Source: an uncultured Acetatifactor sp.
GTDB taxonomy: Bacteria > Bacillota > Clostridia > Lachnospirales > Lachnospiraceae
Length of the DNA stretch: 16,732 bases
Direction of reading: 5' to 3'
NCBI GenBank assembly: GCA_910586515.1
Contig: CAJUGL010000067.1
Location: 1-16,732 of the forward strand
Shown in pieces: positions 6,133 to 13,332 of the stretch. Position 1 is the stretch's first letter, and every line of letters starts with the position of its first letter. Under the pieces are notes generated by a model. It was given only the letters and a program-made list of their open reading frames with translations. It did no database searches and had not been told where the DNA came from. The translations under genes and the position numbers were made by a program.

Positions 6133-7629
6133 CTACTCTGCATCCGGCACTGCCGCTTTAGCCTGGGACTTAAATTTAGCCACTTCTTTCATCGCCTGGG
6201 CGATGCCTATATTCGTCCCCGCTCCGGCCACACAGCCTCCCGGGCAGGCCATGCCCTCTATCAGACAGCCGTTCTTTTTTCCGGCCTTGGCCAGCAGCAG
6301 CATCTTCCTGCACTCCGTCAGTCCCTCCGCATGCTCTATTTTTACCTCAGTGCCCGGATAATAAGTTTTGATACATTCCTCAATGGCTCCCGCCACGCCG
6401 CCGGCCACGCCATACCCCCGGCCGGCTCCCGTTGCGTCCTGCATCTCGTCCATGGCCTTGATCTCATCCAGCAGAATCCCTCTGGCCTCGAACATTCCCG
6501 TCAGCTCCTCAAAGGTGATGACGAAATCCACGTCGGAACGGATTGTTCTGCGGCTTGCCTCCAGCTTCTTCGACGCGCAGGGGCCGATAAACACCACCGA
6601 AGCATCCGGATGCTCCTGCTTGATTATTCTGGCTGTGGCCACCATGGGGGTCAGTTCGTTGCTGATCTTGTCAATCGTCTCCGGAAAAAGATGCTTCGCC
6701 ATCACAGACCAGGACGGACAGCAGGACGTCAGCGCAAATGACTGTTTCCCTGTAGCCACTTCCTTTACATAATGCTCCGCCTCCGCCATGCAGCCCAGGT
6801 CCGCCCCGATGGCCGTCTCGTACACATCCGCAAAGCCCAGCTCTTTCAGCGCTGTCTTGAACATGTCGGGCGTCACCTTCGGCCCGAACTGGCCCACAAA
6901 GGCAGGCGCAACCTGCGCAATGATCTCCCTGCCGGACTGCATGGCCCTGATCAGCTGGAAGATCTGAGACTTGTCCGCTATTGCCCCGAAAGGACAGCTG
7001 ACCATGCACATTCCGCAGGAGACACACATATCGTTATCAATATAGGCCCGGTTAAATCTGTCCGATTTGATGGCATTTACACCGCAGGCTGCCTTGCAGG
7101 GACGTTCCTTATGGCAGATGGCGTCATAGGGACACACAGCCTTGCACTTTCCGCATTTGATGCATTTCTCCGGATCGATCACGGACTTTCCCTTCACAAT
7201 GGATATCGCCTCTTTGGGACATACGCTCTGACAGGGATGCGCCACACATCCCATACAGGAGCTGGTTACTTCATAATGGTCCTCCGGACAGGCATTGCAG
7301 GCCGAGGGAATTACCTGCATCAACGGCGGCTCATAATATTTCTCGTCAATATTGCTCTCTTCCAGCCCCTGAGTCAAGTGACCCGGATGCTCACGATTCT
7401 CCGGACGAAGGCTCATTCCCATGGCCAGACGGATGCGCTCCCTGATAATGGCTCTGTCCCGATACACACTCTCCCTGTACATGGGCTCTTCGTAGTCCAC
7501 AATCTGGTACGGAAGCGCCTCCATATCATCCTTCAGATTGGTTGAATTATACGCCAAATCCGCCACTTCCTTAAAGACCCGCCTTCTCCGCTGTCTGACA
7601 GGGGTATCAATTCCTCTCATATTGCTCAT
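6133..7629 (-). CDS. Monomeric [FeFe] hydrogenase, group-B-like
   Basis: It should interconvert protons and H2 at an H-cluster, using reduced ferredoxin, in the cytoplasm. The N-terminal half is Cys-rich: CNAC (111-114), CMGCVAHPCQSVCP (125-138), CIKCGKCKAVCP (156-167), CHKERPCKAAC (172-182) and CVSCGMCMVSCP (202-213), enough for several [4Fe-4S] clusters. The H domain has L1 TSCCPSW (301-307), L2 GPCASKKLE (349-357) and L3 MACPGGC (460-466). All four H-cluster cysteines are present (C304, C351, C462, C466), as is the proton-transfer Cys C303. L2 begins GPC rather than MPC, and the Cys-rich layout differs from the clostridial CpI type, which points to group B. No maturation genes (hydE/F/G) are in the window. 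A GAGGTG site lies 7 nt before ATG, and it has its own promoter. Confidence 0.93.
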   Translation of the reverse strand: MSNMRGIDTPVRQRRRRVFKEVADLAYNSTNLKDDMEALPYQIVDYEEPMYRESVYRDRAIIRERIRLAMGMSLRPENREHPGHLTQGLEESNIDEKYYEPPLMQVIPSACNACPEDHYEVTSSCMGCVAHPCQSVCPKEAISIVKGKSVIDPEKCIKCGKCKAVCPYDAICHKERPCKAACGVNAIKSDRFNRAYIDNDMCVSCGMCMVSCPFGAIADKSQIFQLIRAMQSGREIIAQVAPAFVGQFGPKVTPDMFKTALKELGFADVYETAIGADLGCMAEAEHYVKEVATGKQSFALTSCCPSWSVMAKHLFPETIDKISNELTPMVATARIIKQEHPDASVVFIGPCASKKLEASRRTIRSDVDFVITFEELTGMFEARGILLDEIKAMDEMQDATGAGRGYGVAGGVAGAIEECIKTYYPGTEVKIEHAEGLTECRKMLLLAKAGKKNGCLIEGMACPGGCVAGAGTNIGIAQAMKEVAKFKSQAKAAVPDAE

Positions 7630-7705
7630 AATAGCTCACCTCTCCTTTATGACATTTTCCGCAGCTTTTCCTTATTTATCCCCTCGTTCTGAAGATCATG
7701 CTATT

Positions 7706-7734
7706 ATTAAACCATATTTACCGCGATTAGACAA
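7706..7734 (-). promoter_or_regulatory. Promoter of the hydrogenase-led operon
   Basis: On the minus strand: -35 TTGTCT (7729-7734), a 17-nt spacer, and -10 TTTAAT (7706-7711) preceded by TGG, an extended -10. The predicted start is near 7699, giving a leader of about 70 nt to the hydrogenase ATG. It lies 11 nt after the ruvB stop. No operator could be recognised. Confidence 0.7.
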
Positions 7735-7744
7735 GCATGGATTT

Positions 7745-8752
7745 TCAAGGCTTCCGCGGATAGATTCCGCAGTCCAGATGCCGGTAGGCCAGCTCCGTGG
7801 CCACCCTGCCCCTGGGGGTGCGGTTCAGAAAGCCGTTCTTGATCAGATAAGGCTCGTACACATCCTCAATGGTGCCCGCATCCTCCCCGATGGCTGCCGC
7901 CAGGGTCTCCAGTCCCACAGGTCCCCCTTCAAATTTCCGGATCATGGTCAGCAGCAGGTTCCTGTCTATATGGTCCAGGCCCAGCTTGTCCACGTCCATC
8001 AGATCAAGGGCAGTCCTGGCCACCTCTTCCGTGATGACGCCGTCATACTTTACCTGGGCGAAATCCCGCACCCGCTTTAAGATACGGTTGGCCAGCCTGG
8101 GCGTTCCCCTGCTCCGCCTTGCCATCTCCAGGGCTCCTCCCGGCTCAATCTCTACTTCCAGAACCCTGGCGGAATGCAGGATAATCAGCTGGAGCTCTTC
8201 CACCGTGTAGAATTCCAGATGGTGGATCATGCCGAAACGGTCCCGCAGGGGAGCCGTCAGAAGCCCCGCCCTGGTGGTGGCGCCCACCAGAGTAAATTTC
8301 GGCAGATCCAGCCGCACGGAACGGGCAGTGGACCCTTTTCCGATCATGATGTCAATGCAGTAATCCTCCATGGCCGGATAGAGCACCTCCTCCACCTGCC
8401 TGTTCAGCCGGTGAATCTCGTCCACAAAGAGCAGATCCCCTTCCTCCAGATTGTTGAGAATAGCCGCCATTTCGCCGGGCTTCTCAATGGCCGGACCGCT
8501 GGTGACCTTCAGATGCACGCCCATCTCGTTGGCAATGATGCCCGCAAGTGTGGTTTTGCCCAAACCCGGCGGACCGTAGAACAGCACATGGTCCAGGGCA
8601 TCCCCCCGCAGCTTAGCCGCATCAATATAGATCTTAAGCGTCTCCTTCACTTTTGATTGACCGATGTAGTCATCCAGTTTCTGTGGGCGGATGGAGCCCT
8701 CTATTTTCACATCCTCTTCGGTGATATTCGTTTCAATCATTCGCTTCGACAT
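7745..8752 (-). CDS. ruvB: Holliday junction branch migration ATPase RuvB
   Basis: RuvB is the hexameric AAA+ motor that, with RuvA, drives branch migration of Holliday junctions in recombination and repair. The 335-residue protein shows Walker A GPPGLGKT (60-67), Walker B LLFVDEIHRL (107-116), sensor LVGATTRAG (155-163), the arginine-finger region PLRDRFG (168-174) and the C-terminal winged-helix signature TPRGRVATELAY (312-323). Length is typical. It lies 90 nt after ruvA in the usual order. The Shine-Dalgarno is weak (GAAGGG about 11 nt from the ATG), and the start codon lies in an imperfect 22-nt tandem duplication. No SOS (LexA) box was seen. Confidence 0.98.
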   Translation of the reverse strand: MSKRMIETNITEEDVKIEGSIRPQKLDDYIGQSKVKETLKIYIDAAKLRGDALDHVLFYGPPGLGKTTLAGIIANEMGVHLKVTSGPAIEKPGEMAAILNNLEEGDLLFVDEIHRLNRQVEEVLYPAMEDYCIDIMIGKGSTARSVRLDLPKFTLVGATTRAGLLTAPLRDRFGMIHHLEFYTVEELQLIILHSARVLEVEIEPGGALEMARRSRGTPRLANRILKRVRDFAQVKYDGVITEEVARTALDLMDVDKLGLDHIDRNLLLTMIRKFEGGPVGLETLAAAIGEDAGTIEDVYEPYLIKNGFLNRTPRGRVATELAYRHLDCGIYPRKP

Positions 8753-8780
8753 TTTTACGCGTTCCCTTCGGCATTTTTAC
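8738..8780 (-). repeat. Imperfect 22-nt tandem duplication over the ruvB start
   Basis: Plus-strand 8738-8758 and 8760-8780 match at 18 of 21 positions by eye, including TTCG and CATTTTTAC. Each copy carries an ATG on the minus strand preceded by GTAAAA. Because the period is 22 nt, the upstream ATG is out of frame with ruvB. A 9-codon frame (MSKNAEGNA) in the upstream copy ends in TAA 4 nt before the ruvB ATG, which could allow coupling. Confidence 0.5.
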
Positions 8781-8842
8781 TCATTCTATTTTAGCCGTTT
8801 TTGTTCCGTTCTGCAAGCAGGCAGCCCTCAGAACATAACAGT

Positions 8843-9454
8843 TCAAAACATTTTCTTCAGGGCCGCCTTCAGCACTGCTCCGGAATCCATTGTCTCAATT
8901 CCCTCAATGGCGTTCACGGCCTTCACAGCCTCCGCGTTCCCATAGCCCAGAGACACCAACGCCTCCACGGCCTCCCGCTTCTGGGGCGTATCCGCCATGC
9001 CCTGGGCAGCGGTCCGTGTACTCTCGATCTCCCGGTCTATCAGAGCGTCGTCAATCTTGATCTTGCCCTTCAGCTCCAGAATCAGACGCTCCGCAGTCTT
9101 TGCGCCGATTCCGGGCGCTTTGGAGATGGCCTTCACATCCCCTGTCATAATGGCAAAACGCAGGGAATCCGCATCCAGAACGGAGAGTATGGCCAGCGCT
9201 CCCTTGGGGCCGATGCCGCTGACCGTAATGCACTTCCGGAAGATCTCCAGATCATTTTTCGCCAGAAAGCCAAACAGCTGTATGGCATCCTCCCGGACAC
9301 TGGTGTAGGTATACAGCCTGGCCGTCTCCCCGATACCCGGAAGCCTGGCCGCCGTGTCCGCGGATATCCGCACATTGTATCCCATGCCTCCCACTCCGAT
9401 TACCACATTGTCTTCTTTTATGTCTTCTACTGTTCCCTTTACATATGCTATCAT
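8843..9454 (-). CDS. ruvA: Holliday junction DNA-binding protein RuvA
   Basis: RuvA tetramers hold the four-way junction and load RuvB. The 203 residues include the N-terminal OB-fold (starting MIAYVKGTVE), two helix-hairpin-helix motifs SGIGPK (79-84) and PGIGAK (114-119), an acidic flexible linker (about 134-157) and the C-terminal RuvB-contact domain with ALVSLGYGNAEA (165-176). Length matches the family. The GGAGG site is far (about 13 nt) from the ATG, so initiation may be modest. It follows the MATE gene by 93 nt with no terminator visible in between, so partial read-through is possible. Confidence 0.97.
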   Translation of the reverse strand: MIAYVKGTVEDIKEDNVVIGVGGMGYNVRISADTAARLPGIGETARLYTYTSVREDAIQLFGFLAKNDLEIFRKCITVSGIGPKGALAILSVLDADSLRFAIMTGDVKAISKAPGIGAKTAERLILELKGKIKIDDALIDREIESTRTAAQGMADTPQKREAVEALVSLGYGNAEAVKAVNAIEGIETMDSGAVLKAALKKMF

Positions 9455-9547
9455 ATTGCTCTCTTTCCCTCCGGTTTCATGGACGCCGCTTACGGACCGG
9501 CCTTCCTTGCTGCAGTTTTTCCCTTTTCCAACTTACGGCCCACACAC

Positions 9548-10918
9548 TCATTCTATCCCGGGGTCCCGCTTCAGCAGCCTCCGGTAAACCACCGCAAAGC
9601 ACACGAAATGCACCAGGAAGGTCAGCGTCCAGCTGATGGGGTAGGAAAAATAGAGGCATTCCAGCGTACGGATACTCTGAAATATGGTATAAATCCAGAC
9701 CACCCGGAACAGACAGGCCCCGGTCAGGGAAACCAGCATGGGCATGATGGCATATCCCATTCCCCGGAGCGCCCCTACCGCCACATCCATCACACCGCAG
9801 AGAAAATATGGTACGCAGATAATCCGCATACGCAGAATCCCATATTCGATAACCGCCGGGTCTATGGTATACAGTTTCAGCAAAGTTCCGCCGAAGAAAT
9901 AGGCCACATTTCCCATCAGAGCCCCTACTCCCACCACCATAACCTCGCAGATCACCAGGACCTTGAAAATACGTCTGTATTTCCGGGCGCCGTAATTCTG
10001 GCCGCTGAAGCTGATGGCTGCCTGATGAAAGGCATTCATGGCAGTGTACACAAAGCCCTCGATATTACTGGCCGCCGTATTTCCCGCCATGGCCACGGAG
10101 CCGAAGCTGTTCACCGAGGACTGAATCAGCACATTGGAGATGGAAAACAGAGCGCCCTGCATTCCTGCGGGAACGCCGATCTGCACCATTTTTATCAGCT
10201 TGTCCGGCGCAATCTTCATGCCCTGCAGCACCAGGCGGTAGGCGCTGTCAGTCTGAATCAGACACCGCACCACCAAAGCGGCGGAGATGGCCTGGGAAGC
10301 CACCGTGGCCGCAGCAACTCCAGCCACCCCCATGGAAAACACAATCACAAAGATCAGATTCAGCACCACATTCACCACACCTGCGATCAGCAGGTAATAC
10401 AGGGGTCTCTTGGTGTCGCCTACGGCCCGGAGCACAGCGCTTCCGAAATTATATACCATCATAAACGGCATACCGGCAAAATAAATCCGCATGTACAGAA
10501 CGGAATGCTCAATTACGTCCTCCGGTGTTCCCATCCAGCCCAAAGCAGGGCCGGAGATAAAAAACCCCAGAAAAACCAGAATCACACCCCCTGCAAGGGC
10601 TGTGGCAATGGCCGTCTGCACCATTTCCTTCAATTCTCCGTCCTGCCCTGCCCCATAAAATCTGGCCACCAGAACATTTGCCCCAACAGACAGTCCGATG
10701 AACAGATTCACGATCAGATTCGTCAGGGAACTGGTGGAGCCCACCGCTGCCAGAGCCTCATTTCCCGCAAAACGCCCTACCACCACAATGTCCGCCGCGT
10801 TAAAGAGCAGCTGCAGAATCCCCGACAGCATCAGCGGTATGTAAAAAACCATAATCTTGCCCAACAGCGGACCGTTACACATGTCTATTTCGTATTTTTT
10901 TGATGCTCCTTTTTCCAT
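9548..10918 (-). CDS. MATE family efflux transporter
   Basis: A 456-residue inner-membrane antiporter, the usual MATE length with about 12 hydrophobic segments in two homologous halves. The N-terminal signature IPLMLSGILQLLFNAADIVV (about 27-46) followed by GRFAG is characteristic of the Clostridia/MepA-DinF-like branch. MATE proteins export cationic drugs or metabolites using Na+ or H+ gradients; the substrate here is unknown. The open frame extends upstream to a GTG at 11020, but ATG 10918 has AGGAG 4-5 nt before it and gives the standard N-terminus. It lies downstream of the leuCD terminator, so it probably has its own promoter, which I could not identify. Confidence 0.92.
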   Translation of the reverse strand: MEKGASKKYEIDMCNGPLLGKIMVFYIPLMLSGILQLLFNAADIVVVGRFAGNEALAAVGSTSSLTNLIVNLFIGLSVGANVLVARFYGAGQDGELKEMVQTAIATALAGGVILVFLGFFISGPALGWMGTPEDVIEHSVLYMRIYFAGMPFMMVYNFGSAVLRAVGDTKRPLYYLLIAGVVNVVLNLIFVIVFSMGVAGVAAATVASQAISAALVVRCLIQTDSAYRLVLQGMKIAPDKLIKMVQIGVPAGMQGALFSISNVLIQSSVNSFGSVAMAGNTAASNIEGFVYTAMNAFHQAAISFSGQNYGARKYRRIFKVLVICEVMVVGVGALMGNVAYFFGGTLLKLYTIDPAVIEYGILRMRIICVPYFLCGVMDVAVGALRGMGYAIMPMLVSLTGACLFRVVWIYTIFQSIRTLECLYFSYPISWTLTFLVHFVCFAVVYRRLLKRDPGIE

Positions 10919-11080
10919 GGCTCTCCTGACTTCCTTTCCCTCACTGTCCGGACAAAGTACGTCCCCCATATGCAATGTGCACAAAATCCTCTTCTGATTC
11001 CGTTCAAAATCCTTCGTCACAAACGCGCCGCCCTAATGGGTGGGCAGCAGTACCCAGTTCACGAAAACATTCTGTACGGC

Positions 11081-11124
11081 AGAAAAAAGAGCCCCGCAGT
11101 CTCAGAAACCGTGATCTGCGAGGC
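11081..11124 (-). terminator. Rho-independent terminator of leuCD
   Basis: On the minus strand GCCTCGCAG (11116-11124) pairs with CTGCGGGGC (11091-11099), a 9-bp GC-rich stem with one G-T wobble and a 16-nt loop. TCTTTTTTCT follows. It begins 20 nt after the leuD stop. Confidence 0.88.
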
Positions 11125-11143
11125 CGGTTGTATGAATGGATTT

Positions 11144-11629
11144 TTACTTGTTATTGATATAATTGATCAGACCTTCGGAAGCGATAATTTTCTGCATAAA
11201 TTCCGGAAAAGCCTGCCCCTGGAAGCTTGTGCCCCGGGTCACATTGGTGATGACGCCGGAATCGAAATCCACCTCCACCTCATCTCCCGCCTGGATTCCC
11301 CTGGAAGCCTCCGGACACTCAATGATGGGCAGCCCGATATTGATGGCATTGCGATAGAAGATTCTGGCAAAGGTCTCCGCGATAACGCAGCTGACTCCCG
11401 CAGCCTTGATGGCAATGGGCGCATGCTCCCTGGAGGAACCGCAGCCGAAATTTTTCTCCGCCACAATGATATCGCCCTTATTCACCTGCTTTATGAAATC
11501 CCTGTCAATATCCTCCATGCAATGGGCCGCCAGTTCCCCGGGATCCGATGTGTTCAGATATCTGGCCGGAATGATTACATCTGTGTCTACATTGTCTCCG
11601 TATTTAAAAACTCTTCCTTTTGCGTTCAT
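11144..11629 (-). CDS. leuD: 3-isopropylmalate dehydratase small subunit
   Basis: LeuD forms the swivel domain of isopropylmalate isomerase, which converts 2- to 3-isopropylmalate in leucine synthesis together with LeuC. The 161 residues begin MNAKGRVFKYGDNVDTDVI and contain the substrate-loop motif FGCGSSREHAP typical of the archaeal/clostridial short form. The open frame runs further upstream, but ATG 11629 has a near-perfect GGGAGGTG 5 nt before it. It lies 83 nt after leuC and just before a strong terminator. Homoaconitase or dimethylmalate dehydratase small subunits are close relatives and cannot be fully excluded. Confidence 0.94.
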   Translation of the reverse strand: MNAKGRVFKYGDNVDTDVIIPARYLNTSDPGELAAHCMEDIDRDFIKQVNKGDIIVAEKNFGCGSSREHAPIAIKAAGVSCVIAETFARIFYRNAINIGLPIIECPEASRGIQAGDEVEVDFDSGVITNVTRGTSFQGQAFPEFMQKIIASEGLINYINNK

Positions 11630-11712
11630 ATTCACCTCCCCCGCCTCAGACAGCTTCCGCGCATCTCCTCGAAGCCCTGCCCTCAGCGGGAGCCTCCTTT
11701 CCTTCAACAGAT

Positions 11713-12981
11713 TTACAGTTCCTCCGGCGCGGAGATCACGCCCTTAACCGCACTGGCTGCCGCAACCGCCGGGCTGGCCAGATAGATCTCCGAGGACACA
11801 TGCCCCATACGGCCCACGAAATTGCGGTTGGTGGTGGACACGCATCTCTCACCCTCTGCCAGAATGCCCATATAGCCGCCCAGGCAGGGTCCGCAGGTAG
11901 GTGTGCTGACGATGGCTCCTGCCTGGATAAAGGTTTTCAGAAGCCCCTCTTCCATGGCCTGCATATAGATCGCCTGGGTAGCGGGAATCACAATGCACCG
12001 CATGCCCTTTGCCACATGCCTGTCTTTCAGCACTTTTGCGGCGATCCGCAGATCATCCAGACGTCCGTTGGTGCAGGATCCGATGACCACCTGGTCAATG
12101 GCAACGGCTTCCATCTGCCGGATCTCGTCAATGGTGTGGGTATTCTCCGGGAGATGGGGAAATGCCACCGTAGGACGCAGCTGACTCAAATCAATGGTAT
12201 AGGACGCATCATAAACCGCATCTTCGTCCGCCTGATAAATGATATACGGCTTATCGGAATGCTCCTTGATATACTTTTCCGCCAGGGCGTCCACAGGGAA
12301 GATTCCGTTCTTGCCGCCTGCCTCAATAGCCATATTTGCAATGGTAAAGCGATCATCCATAGTCAGATTTGCGATACCGTCTCCCACAAATTCCATGGAT
12401 TTATACAGCGCGCCGTCCACTCCGATCATGCCGATGATATGTAAGATCACATCCTTGCCGCTGACCCATTCGGCGGGTTTGCCCGTGAGAATGAATCGGA
12501 TGGCAGAAGGCACCTTGAACCAGGCCTTGCCTGTGGCCATCCCCGCCGCCATGTCCGTGCTGCCCACCCCTGTGGAGAAAGCCCCCAGCGCGCCGTAGGT
12601 GCAGGTGTGGGAATCCGCGCCGATAATCACGTCTCCGGCTACGGTAAGGCCTTTTTCCGGAAGCAGGGCGTGCTCGATGCCCATCTCCCCCACCTCGAAA
12701 TAATTGGTAATCTCATTTTTACGGGCAAATTCCCGGACACATTTACAGTGCTCCGCTGATTTGATATCTTTGTTGGGCACAAAATGATCCGGCACCAGAG
12801 CAATCTTGTCCTTGTCAAATACGCCCTTTGCCGTAAACTTGTCCATTTCCTTGATAGCCACAGGGCTTGTGATGTCATTGCCCAGTACCAGGTCAAGATT
12901 CGCCTCAATGAGCTGGCCCGCCTCCACCTTGTCAAGGCCTGCAGCCGCAGCCAGAATCTTTTGCGTCATTGTCATTCCCAT
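11713..12981 (-). CDS. leuC: 3-isopropylmalate dehydratase large subunit
   Basis: LeuC carries the [4Fe-4S] cluster of isopropylmalate isomerase. The 422-residue length is that of the short LeuC/homoaconitase type. Cluster cysteines appear in IGSCTNGR (C303) and TPTCGPCLGG (C363, C366). Other signatures are GADSHTCTYGALGAFSTGVG (about 121-140) and AGGKNGIF. The open frame continues upstream to 13071, but ATG 12981 has GGAGG 8 nt before it and matches family N-termini (MTMTQKILA). It has an extended -10 promoter about 90 nt upstream and a hairpin in its leader. leuA and leuB are not in the window. Homoaconitase or dimethylmalate dehydratase are alternative roles for this subfamily. Confidence 0.94.
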   Translation of the reverse strand: MGMTMTQKILAAAAGLDKVEAGQLIEANLDLVLGNDITSPVAIKEMDKFTAKGVFDKDKIALVPDHFVPNKDIKSAEHCKCVREFARKNEITNYFEVGEMGIEHALLPEKGLTVAGDVIIGADSHTCTYGALGAFSTGVGSTDMAAGMATGKAWFKVPSAIRFILTGKPAEWVSGKDVILHIIGMIGVDGALYKSMEFVGDGIANLTMDDRFTIANMAIEAGGKNGIFPVDALAEKYIKEHSDKPYIIYQADEDAVYDASYTIDLSQLRPTVAFPHLPENTHTIDEIRQMEAVAIDQVVIGSCTNGRLDDLRIAAKVLKDRHVAKGMRCIVIPATQAIYMQAMEEGLLKTFIQAGAIVSTPTCGPCLGGYMGILAEGERCVSTTNRNFVGRMGHVSSEIYLASPAVAAASAVKGVISAPEEL

Positions 12982-13012
12982 ATCTTTTTCCTCCCTTTCC
13001 AGGAGAAAGCCC

Positions 13013-13041
13013 AAAAGGCACATCCGGTTGAAACCGATGCC
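13013..13041 (-). promoter_or_regulatory. Hairpin followed by TTTT in the leuC leader (possible attenuator)
   Basis: On the minus strand an interrupted stem runs from GGC-ATC-GGTT to AACC-G-GAT-GT-GCC (13017-13041) and is followed at once by TTTT (13013-13016). It lies between the predicted transcription start and the leuC ATG. The bulges and short T-run make it a weak terminator at best. A role in attenuation is inference. Confidence 0.35.
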
Positions 13042-13069
13042 CCGGGTTTTTCCTCTTTCCTGTGCATGC

Positions 13070-13078
13070 ATTATAGCA
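13070..13078 (-). promoter_or_regulatory. Extended -10 promoter of leuCD
   Basis: The minus strand reads TGCTATAAT, a perfect TATAAT (13070-13075) with the TGn extension. No good -35 is present at 16-18 nt, which is tolerated by extended -10 promoters. Predicted start is near 13063, giving a leader of about 80 nt. Confidence 0.6.
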
Positions 13079-13095
13079 TAAGTCGAACTGTTTTC

Positions 13096-13284
13096 CTATG
13101 ATTTATTTTCACACACCTTGAAAAATTTCAAGACAAGGCAAAGGCTGTTTTTTAATCCGCATCCGATGCTTCTGTTAATGTTGTTGTTAATAATTCCGTG
13201 ACGATAATCATGGGAAGGTGACATAGCATAAATTACACCGTCTATTTTTTCTTCTCTTTTCCGTTCAAATTCAGCCATTCCCAT
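13096..13284 (-). pseudogene. Truncated Uma2-family (DUF820) restriction-endonuclease-like gene
   Basis: The 62-codon frame starts with EFERKREEKIDGVIYAMSPS (about 5-24) and a HGIINNNINRSIG stretch, which is the N-terminal pattern of Uma2/DUF820 proteins, PD-(D/E)XK nuclease-fold proteins normally about 180-200 residues long. After NSLCLV the sequence turns into an unrelated short tail and stops. The catalytic core (the later Asp and ExK motifs) is absent and no continuation was seen in other frames before leuC. A ribosome site (AAAGGAAG) is still present before ATG 13284; a second ATG follows at 13278. The loss looks like a 3' deletion joined directly to the leuC promoter region. Family recognition is by eye. 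Confidence 0.65.
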
Positions 13285-13332
13285 GGGATACTTCCTTTCT
13301 ATTCAAATCATATTAACGTCTCAGGAACACTG

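Noticed and set aside
5416..6741. A 441-codon plus-strand open frame opposite the acetyltransferase and hydrogenase genes
   Set aside because: Antisense to firm genes, low-complexity His-rich translation, no family signature.
9455..9547. SOS (LexA) box search upstream of ruvA
   Set aside because: No CGAAC-N4-GTTCG-like site was seen here or upstream of ruvB, so SOS control is not supported from this sequence.
8801..10903. A 700-codon open frame on the plus strand opposite ruvA and the MATE gene
   Set aside because: It is antisense to two well-identified genes, has no ribosome site, and its His/Gln/Pro-rich translation looks like a mirror of coding bias.
12982..13071. Longer leuC starting at 13071 or 13023
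   Set aside because: 13071 overlaps the predicted -10, neither start has a Shine-Dalgarno, and ATG 12981 has a GGAGG at good spacing and the family's N-terminus.
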